This document shows positions 15,324 through 19,495 of a DNA stretch of 19,495 nt, in pieces (position 1 is the stretch's first letter; every line of letters starts with the position of its first letter). The position numbers and the translations under genes are program-made. The stretch is from CAZEHS01 sp964511875 (GTDB lineage: Bacteria > Bacillota > Clostridia > Peptostreptococcales > Acidaminobacteraceae). The DNA is taken from assembly GCA_964511875.1 (NCBI GenBank), contig CAZEHS010000061.1:1-19495 (forward strand), given 5' to 3'. Under the pieces are notes generated by a model that saw only the letters and a list, made by a program, of their open reading frames with translations, had not been told where the DNA came from and made no database searches.

Positions 15324-15593
15324 TCACTTCACAATGACTTGTGTCCAGAACGGATTGGCAAAAATAAGTATCATGGAGATGACAAAGCAATAAATTGCGA
15401 GGGATTCCACCATGGCCAATCCCACGAACAAGGTACGTGTAATGGCGGCCGATGCATCCGGCTGCTGGGCCAGCGAGCTGAGTGCGGTCGAGATGGCTTT
15501 CCCTTCTCCGATGGCTGGACCCAGACATCCGAACGCAGTCGTGATGCCAGCGGTAGTGATGGAAACAATTGCGATGATCGTGGTCGAATCCAT
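15324..15593 (-). CDS. atpE: N-type ATPase c subunit (rotor ring proteolipid)
   Basis: This 89-residue hairpin of two membrane helices forms the ion-carrying rotor ring. Helix 1 ends in LGPAIGEGKA with Glu30, then the polar loop SLAQQPDAS, then helix 2 with the essential Glu63 in VESLAIY. Aligned with the Ilyobacter tartaricus sodium ring, Glu30 = Gln32, Glu63 = Glu65, Ser64 = Ser66, Leu65 = Thr67 and Tyr68 = Tyr70. Two glutamates per hairpin is a mark of N-type c subunits. The start at 15593 follows AAGGAGG; an upstream in-frame ATG would add a charged stretch over the ribosome site and is unlikely. Ion specificity remains open. Confidence 0.96.
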   Translation of the reverse strand: MDSTTIIAIVSITTAGITTAFGCLGPAIGEGKAISTALSSLAQQPDASAAITRTLFVGLAMVESLAIYCFVISMILIFANPFWTQVIVK

Positions 15594-15616
15594 AACGGCC
15601 TCCTTATATTCTATTT

Positions 15617-16288
15617 TCATGTTTCCCGGGACTGGGTTGCGCCGGCTATGAACACGGTAGCCAGAATGCTGAATATATAGGCCTGCACCATTCCGATCAG
15701 GAGGCCTAGTATACTCATCACTGTTGGAAAGATGAACGGGGTGATGGTAAGCAGAATTGCCACAGTGATCTCCCCGCTCATCATATTTCCGAAAAGACGC
15801 ACTGCCAGAGCCAGAGTCCGCGTGAACTCGCTGATGATATTGAAGGGGAGCATGATGAAAGTGGGTTCCATATAGGATTTCATATAAGCCATTACTCCGT
15901 TCTCCATGATTCCAAAGAATGGGACAGAGATGAAAACGCAGATCGCCAGGGCAGTTGTCGTGGATAGGGAGCTTGTGGGTATGACATAACCCGGGATGAC
16001 TGTGCAAAGGCTGGCAATCGATATGAACAGGAAAAGGGTCCCGATAAAACTGATATACTTTTCAGGATTACGAAGACCGACTTCAATCAACTGCCTTTTT
16101 ATTCCCAGCACGATTATTTCCAGGATTGATTGCCAGCGCGAGATATTCACCCCTGTACTCAATCTCCTGGTTATCAGGAAAGCGCCGATAATCAGAAGCA
16201 GCATCAAAGCCCATGTGTTGAGAATCGTGGCATTAAGCTTAAAAAATCCCGATTGCCAGTAAACCAGATGATCAGGGCTCAGATTCAT
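15617..16288 (-). CDS. atpB: N-type ATPase a subunit
   Basis: The a subunit forms the two half-channels that load and unload ions on the c-ring. The 223-residue protein has five to six membrane segments. The essential arginine is R164 in LALAVRLFGNMMSGE (equivalent to E. coli R210), and the last helix carries Q202 in IGMVQAYIFS, a conserved channel residue. It is shorter than E. coli a (271), as is usual for this subfamily. The start overlaps the atpR stop by 4 bp (ATGA) after a strong AAGGAGG, and atpE follows 23 nt later. Confidence 0.97.
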   Translation of the reverse strand: MNLSPDHLVYWQSGFFKLNATILNTWALMLLLIIGAFLITRRLSTGVNISRWQSILEIIVLGIKRQLIEVGLRNPEKYISFIGTLFLFISIASLCTVIPGYVIPTSSLSTTTALAICVFISVPFFGIMENGVMAYMKSYMEPTFIMLPFNIISEFTRTLALAVRLFGNMMSGEITVAILLTITPFIFPTVMSILGLLIGMVQAYIFSILATVFIAGATQSRET

Positions 16289-16593
16289 GATTCTCCTCCT
16301 TTTTCAGTTGGAGACTGTCTTTCCAATACATGCCGTGTATATCGCATCACAGCCCACCGAGCCAGGAAAAATCCCAGCAGACAGGCCGCCAAGCGTTCGA
16401 AGCTTCCCTTCGAAACAATTAGGAATCCTGTCAAGGTGATCCCTGTCCGCAAAACCATACTGATGCTGAACAAGAGACCTGGACGTTTTGTATGGATGCC
16501 TTTAAGGACGGTCCACCAAAGGCCGCCGAAGAAAATAACGCCCAAGGCAATCCCTATACTGAAAATCATCAATAATCTCATAAAATCAGTCAT
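16285..16593 (-). CDS. atpR: N-type ATPase accessory membrane protein AtpR
   Basis: AtpR is found only with N-type ATPases. This 102-residue protein has three predicted membrane helices (about 6-28, 40-60, 66-84) and a short polar tail. Two arginines sit within the helices, R49 (MVLRTG) and R79 (FLARWA). Arginines in such positions have been proposed in the N-ATPase literature to interact with the extra glutamates of the c subunit, perhaps during ring assembly. The biochemical role is unproven. It follows atpQ by 12 nt, has a good AGGAG site, and overlaps atpB by 4 bp. The assignment rests on topology and position more than on motif. Confidence 0.87.
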   Translation of the reverse strand: MTDFMRLLMIFSIGIALGVIFFGGLWWTVLKGIHTKRPGLLFSISMVLRTGITLTGFLIVSKGSFERLAACLLGFFLARWAVMRYTRHVLERQSPTEKGGES

Positions 16594-16605
16594 CTGCAGC
16601 TCCTG

Positions 16606-16923
16606 TCATTTACGCAGTTTTTTTTCTTCAGTAACCACCCAATGCCATGCGTTAAGGCATCCGAGAAACAAACCGGCCCCCAGCAGCATCAGTGTCCATG
16701 AAAGATGAATGGGATAGACCCGGTCCAGCCACCTTCCAACAGCAATACCCAGCAGTGTTGGAACTACGATTGACCAGCCGATCATCCCGAACATGGCAAA
16801 TCCTGACCAGATTGTCCCAATGGATTCCTGCTGGGCCTTCAGTTTTTGGGTTTCTTTTTTGCCGATCTGACGGCTGAATTCCGATTGCGGCTTGCCCTTC
16901 TGAGGTTCTTTTTTATTATTCAT
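16606..16923 (-). CDS. atpQ: N-type ATPase accessory membrane protein AtpQ (AtpI/AtpZ-like)
   Basis: This 105-residue protein has a very basic, Lys/Gln-rich N-terminus (1-35) and two membrane helices (about 38-62 and 74-93). Helix 1 ends in GIAVGRWLDR, the G-x3-G-x-W-L-D pattern of AtpI/AtpZ-type helpers that assist c-ring assembly and, in some systems, carry Mg2+ or Ca2+. Its place between atpC and atpR fits AtpQ of the N-type operon. The start lies 6 nt after GGAGG and overlaps the atpC stop by 8 bp. A role in assembly is an inference. Confidence 0.87.
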   Translation of the reverse strand: MNNKKEPQKGKPQSEFSRQIGKKETQKLKAQQESIGTIWSGFAMFGMIGWSIVVPTLLGIAVGRWLDRVYPIHLSWTLMLLGAGLFLGCLNAWHWVVTEEKKLRK

Positions 16924-17320
16924 GATGAACCTCCGTTAGCCGGCGAATGAATTCACCTTCTAATTTGGCCAACACCGATCGGACGCTCTTTTCCCGTTCA
17001 TCGAGATTCATGAACTCTTTTTCAACTGTTTCACGAAGGCTGCCCAGGTCAGGACCACTGAATGCATTACGAACCGAAATCAGGATTCCGGTTCCGGTCT
17101 TGACAAGAACCCCCTCATCCACAGCAACATAGAATTCCCCATCCTTCTCTGTTTCAAAGGTTAGTATTCCTGGAATCAAAGCTGCCACACAATCGAGGCG
17201 GTTAGGCAGGAATCCGAATGCGCCACGCCGGGTCTCGGCTACAACCCGCAGCACATGGCTGTTTTCCAAAAAAACCTGGTACGGCAACAGGATCTTCAGG
17301 CTCAACTGAGTTGCTACCAT
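16916..17320 (-). CDS. atpC: N-type ATPase epsilon subunit
   Basis: Epsilon is part of the central stalk, binds gamma and the c-ring, and can restrain ATP hydrolysis. The 134-residue protein has the N-terminal beta-sandwich, with GAFGFLPNRLDCVAALIPGIL (a version of the usual GEFGILPGHAPLLT...PG segment) and FYVAVDEGVL, then a C-terminal helical hairpin (about 90-134). Sequence match to ordinary epsilon is moderate, but the fold pattern and position directly after atpD are clear. The start follows GGAGG by 6 nt, 15 nt after the atpD stop. Confidence 0.92.
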   Translation of the reverse strand: MVATQLSLKILLPYQVFLENSHVLRVVAETRRGAFGFLPNRLDCVAALIPGILTFETEKDGEFYVAVDEGVLVKTGTGILISVRNAFSGPDLGSLRETVEKEFMNLDEREKSVRSVLAKLEGEFIRRLTEVHHE

Positions 17321-17335
17321 AGCCGACCTCCAAGG

Positions 17336-18721
17336 TCATTTTTTTACTTCGTCGATGGAACCGATCATGTATAAGGAACTTTCCGGATAATCCTTGAATT
17401 CATCCATTAGTATCCGTTCGCAGCCATCCAAGGCATCCTTAAGCCGTACGGTCTTGCCGGAAATATTGCTGAACTGCTCCGTTGTGAAAAAGGGCTGCGT
17501 CAGAAAGCGTTCTATACGCCTGGCTCTCAGAACCACTCTCCGGTCATCCTGAGACAGCTGCTCTAAACCAAGCATGGCGATGATATCCTTCAAATCATCG
17601 TATTGGGCCAACGTTCGCCTGATTTCCTGTGCGATGCCGTAATGACGTTCACCTACAATACCGGGTGCAGCCATTTTAGAATTTGATTTCAATGGGTTGA
17701 TTGCAGGATAAAGTCCCTCACTGGCACGCTTCCGTGATAATACGATGGATGCGGAAAGATGAGTGAATGTATGAACAGCTGCCGGATCCGTCAAGTCATC
17801 CGCCGGTACATAAACTGCCTGTATGGAGGTTATAGCGCCGGTATGGGTACTGGCGATCCGTTCCTCCAACAGCGAAAGCTCCGTGCTGAGGGTAGGCTGA
17901 TATCCCAGCCTGGAGGGCATCTGTCCCATAAGACCGGATATCTCCATGCCGGCCTGAATGAACCTGAATATGTTGTCAACCAGCAGAAGAACATCACGCC
18001 GTTCGTCATCCCGGAAGTATTCCGCCATGGTCAGGGCTGCCTGACCTACCCTGAAGCGGTTTCCTGGAGGTTCGTTCATCTGGCCGAAAATCATGACCAT
18101 ATTTTGAAGTACTCCTGCTTCCTTCATCGCCCTACATAGTTCCTCGCCTTCGCGGCAGCGCTCTCCGATGCCGCAAAAAATACTTACGCCGGCGTTCTGA
18201 TTCACCATATTATGGATCATTTCTGTAAGGAGCACGGTTTTTCCAACCCCTGCACCCCCAAAAAGTCCCGCTTTCCCTCCCCTTTCGAGAGGCAGCAGGA
18301 CATCAATGAGCTTGATTCCTGTTTCGAAAATTTCCGATTTCGTGGAACGATGGATAAGTGCAGGGGGGTCATGATGGATACTGCGCCACTGCACATCTGC
18401 AGGTGGCTCCTGGCGATCCGTCGGGTTACCGAAGACATCGAACATACGGGAAAGGATGCCTTGCCCGACAGGGATTTTCAGAGGCCCGCCCGTATTGATG
18501 ACCTTCATGCCGCGGGCCAGACCTTCAGTCGGGGTCAGGGCAATGCCGCGGATCATCCGGCTGTCCAGCTGGGATAGCACTTCTATGGCAATACTGCCTT
18601 CCTTGCCGGTGCGCAACAGGGTGTATATCGGCGGCAGTTGTTCTTCAAATCGGATATACACCACACTGCCTTGAATCCTGATTATGACGCCGGTGCCTGA
18701 ATGAGGAGGTTTAGTGTCCAT
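17336..18721 (-). CDS. atpD: N-type ATPase beta subunit (catalytic)
   Basis: Beta carries the catalytic sites for ATP synthesis or hydrolysis. The 461-residue protein has the P-loop GGAGVGKT (155-162), catalytic Glu187-Arg188 in GERCREG (usually GERTREG), LLLVDNIFRF, GYQPTL and YVPADDLTDPA. The DELSEED lever segment reads EQLSQDD (387-393), a less acidic variant. I chose ATG at 18721, which has an AGGAAGG site upstream. An in-frame ATG at 18781 would add 20 residues that do not look like beta and has no ribosome site. It is the first gene of the operon, consistent with the N-type order, where beta and epsilon precede the membrane genes. Confidence 0.97.
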   Translation of the reverse strand: MDTKPPHSGTGVIIRIQGSVVYIRFEEQLPPIYTLLRTGKEGSIAIEVLSQLDSRMIRGIALTPTEGLARGMKVINTGGPLKIPVGQGILSRMFDVFGNPTDRQEPPADVQWRSIHHDPPALIHRSTKSEIFETGIKLIDVLLPLERGGKAGLFGGAGVGKTVLLTEMIHNMVNQNAGVSIFCGIGERCREGEELCRAMKEAGVLQNMVMIFGQMNEPPGNRFRVGQAALTMAEYFRDDERRDVLLLVDNIFRFIQAGMEISGLMGQMPSRLGYQPTLSTELSLLEERIASTHTGAITSIQAVYVPADDLTDPAAVHTFTHLSASIVLSRKRASEGLYPAINPLKSNSKMAAPGIVGERHYGIAQEIRRTLAQYDDLKDIIAMLGLEQLSQDDRRVVLRARRIERFLTQPFFTTEQFSNISGKTVRLKDALDGCERILMDEFKDYPESSLYMIGSIDEVKK

Positions 18722-18816
18722 AAAATGGCCTTCCTGTCCTTCGCCGGGTGATGATACAGGGAAATCAAAGGATCGCTTCATATAACCGGATTTTTTCGTC
18801 TTTACATATTACTATG

Positions 18817-18822
18817 TTTATA
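18817..18822 (-). promoter_or_regulatory. Possible -10 box of the atp operon promoter
   Basis: The minus strand reads GGGTATAAAC, with TATAAA as the best -10 candidate between the yebC terminator and atpD. The sequence 17 nt upstream (GGGTTA) is a poor -35. A promoter is expected here because a terminator precedes it, but this exact site is weakly supported. Confidence 0.35.
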
Positions 18823-18844
18823 CCCAGGAGCAGTTGTCTTAACC

Positions 18845-18877
18845 CAAATAATAAGGCCCTCATAGGATATGAGGGCC
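18845..18877 (-). terminator. Intrinsic terminator after yebC
   Basis: On the minus strand a perfect 9-bp stem GGCCCTCAT/ATGAGGGCC (18869-18877 with 18855-18863) with a 5-nt loop is followed by TTATTATTTG. It lies about 20 nt past the yebC stop codon and separates yebC from the ATPase operon. Confidence 0.9.
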
Positions 18878-18896
18878 CTTCAATGATTCTGTAATT

Positions 18897-19495
18897 TTAC
18901 TCTTCGATCCAGTTATGGTAGACATTCTGGACGTCATCATGGTCTTCCAGGAGATCAATGAGCTTTTCCATTTTCTTGACATCTTCCTCTGAGGTTAATT
19001 TGACCTCTGTTTGAGGCAGGAACCGAAGCTCGGCCATCTCAAAAGCGTAACCGTCAGCGGACAGGGTGTCCCGCACCTGTGCAAAATCAGATACAGCCGT
19101 ATAGATCTCATAATACCCGTTATCGGATATGAAATCCTCAGCACCGGCCTCCAGAGCCTGCATCATCACTTCATCTTCGTTAGGAGCGACTTCGCTGTTG
19201 ATTACCAGGACACCCTTATTATCGAAAAGGTACCCTACGCAGCCGTTTGAACCCAGGTTTCCATCTGCCTTGTTGAAATAGGAGCGGATATCCGCTGCCG
19301 CACGGTTCCGGTTGTCGGTCAGGACTTCAACCAGAACGGCAACGCCGCCCGGACCATATCCTTCATAGCGGATTTCTTCAAACACCTGCCCGCCAAGTTC
19401 ACCTGCACCCTTCTTGATGGACCGGTCAATGTTATCGTTCGGCATATTGGCTGCTTTTGCTTTTTCAATGGCGGTTTTCAGTGTCGCATTATATT
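18897..19495 (-). CDS. YebC/PmpR/TACO1-family protein, C-terminal part (5' end beyond window)
   Basis: YebC-family proteins are DNA- or ribosome-associated regulators; recent work links some members to relief of ribosome stalling at proline stretches. The visible 198 residues include TAIEKAKAANMPNDNIDRSIKKG, the signature of the family, then RYEGYGPGGVAVLVEVLTDNRNR, SNGCVGYLF and the acidic C-terminus. About 40-45 N-terminal residues (the usual SGHSKWANIKHKK beginning) lie past the right edge. The visible part has no internal defect, and a terminator follows. Firmicutes often carry more than one paralogue, so I give no specific symbol. Confidence 0.95.
   Translation of the reverse strand, partial: YNATLKTAIEKAKAANMPNDNIDRSIKKGAGELGGQVFEEIRYEGYGPGGVAVLVEVLTDNRNRAAADIRSYFNKADGNLGSNGCVGYLFDNKGVLVINSEVAPNEDEVMMQALEAGAEDFISDNGYYEIYTAVSDFAQVRDTLSADGYAFEMAELRFLPQTEVKLTSEEDVKKMEKLIDLLEDHDDVQNVYHNWIEE

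Noticed and set aside
14508..15593. Missing atpH (delta) as a possible gene loss or assembly gap
   Set aside because: The gap between atpE and atpF is only 12 nt and atpF overlaps atpA. The delta-like domain is at the end of AtpF, so the absence is the normal N-type layout.

Overview
The window reads as chromosomal DNA from a Gram-positive anaerobe of the Clostridia type. The reasons are the gene order ftsK/spoIIIE - (mnmH) - rimO - pgsA - cinA - recA - rny, strong GGAGG ribosome sites, sigma-A-like promoters, and a Gram-positive-type LexA box in front of recA. Base composition is moderate. I cannot name a genus. Every convincing gene lies on the minus strand, so the biological order runs from high to low coordinates. 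The region is densely coding, with no gene-free stretch over 300 bases. I see no RNA gene, insertion sequence or CRISPR array.

Region 1 (19495-18845): the 3' part of yebC (truncated by the window edge) and its terminator.

Region 2 (about 18820-12105): a complete nine-gene ATP synthase operon in the order atpD-C-Q-R-B-E-F-A-G. This order, the two extra small membrane proteins AtpQ and AtpR, the missing separate delta gene, and a long b subunit that carries a delta-like C-terminal domain are the hallmarks of the N-type (N-ATPase) subfamily. That family is known mainly from scattered, laterally acquired operons outside Firmicutes. The c subunit has two membrane glutamates plus Ser and Tyr at the Na+-site positions, but Leu where sodium enzymes have Thr, so the coupling ion is not settled.

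Region 3 (12083-8939): a CHASE4-PAS-GGDEF-HD-GYP membrane protein predicted to make and degrade cyclic di-GMP, then luxS (AI-2 synthesis and recycling of S-adenosylhomocysteine breakdown products), then a terminator. No terminator separates this pair from atpG, but an extended -10 promoter with an overlapping dyad precedes the GGDEF gene.

Region 4 (8926-2335): a tightly coupled operon of ftsK/spoIIIE, mnmH, rimO, pgsA and cinA, mostly joined by 4-bp ATGA overlaps. It combines chromosome segregation, tRNA selenation/geranylation, ribosomal protein S12 methylthiolation, phospholipid synthesis and a nicotinamide-nucleotide amidase-like protein.

Region 5 (2292-1074): recA with its own consensus promoter, a LexA box at the start of transcription, and a very long hairpin terminator.

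Region 6 (1030-1): the rny promoter, a roughly 115-nt leader, and the 5' part of rny (RNase Y). Its best-spaced start codon is a rare ATT. The 3' part lies beyond the window.

The most unusual system here is the N-type ATPase. Smaller leads are the rny start codon, the possible link between the ATPase operon and c-di-GMP/AI-2 signalling genes, and the selenium-related mnmH inside the rimO-recA cluster.
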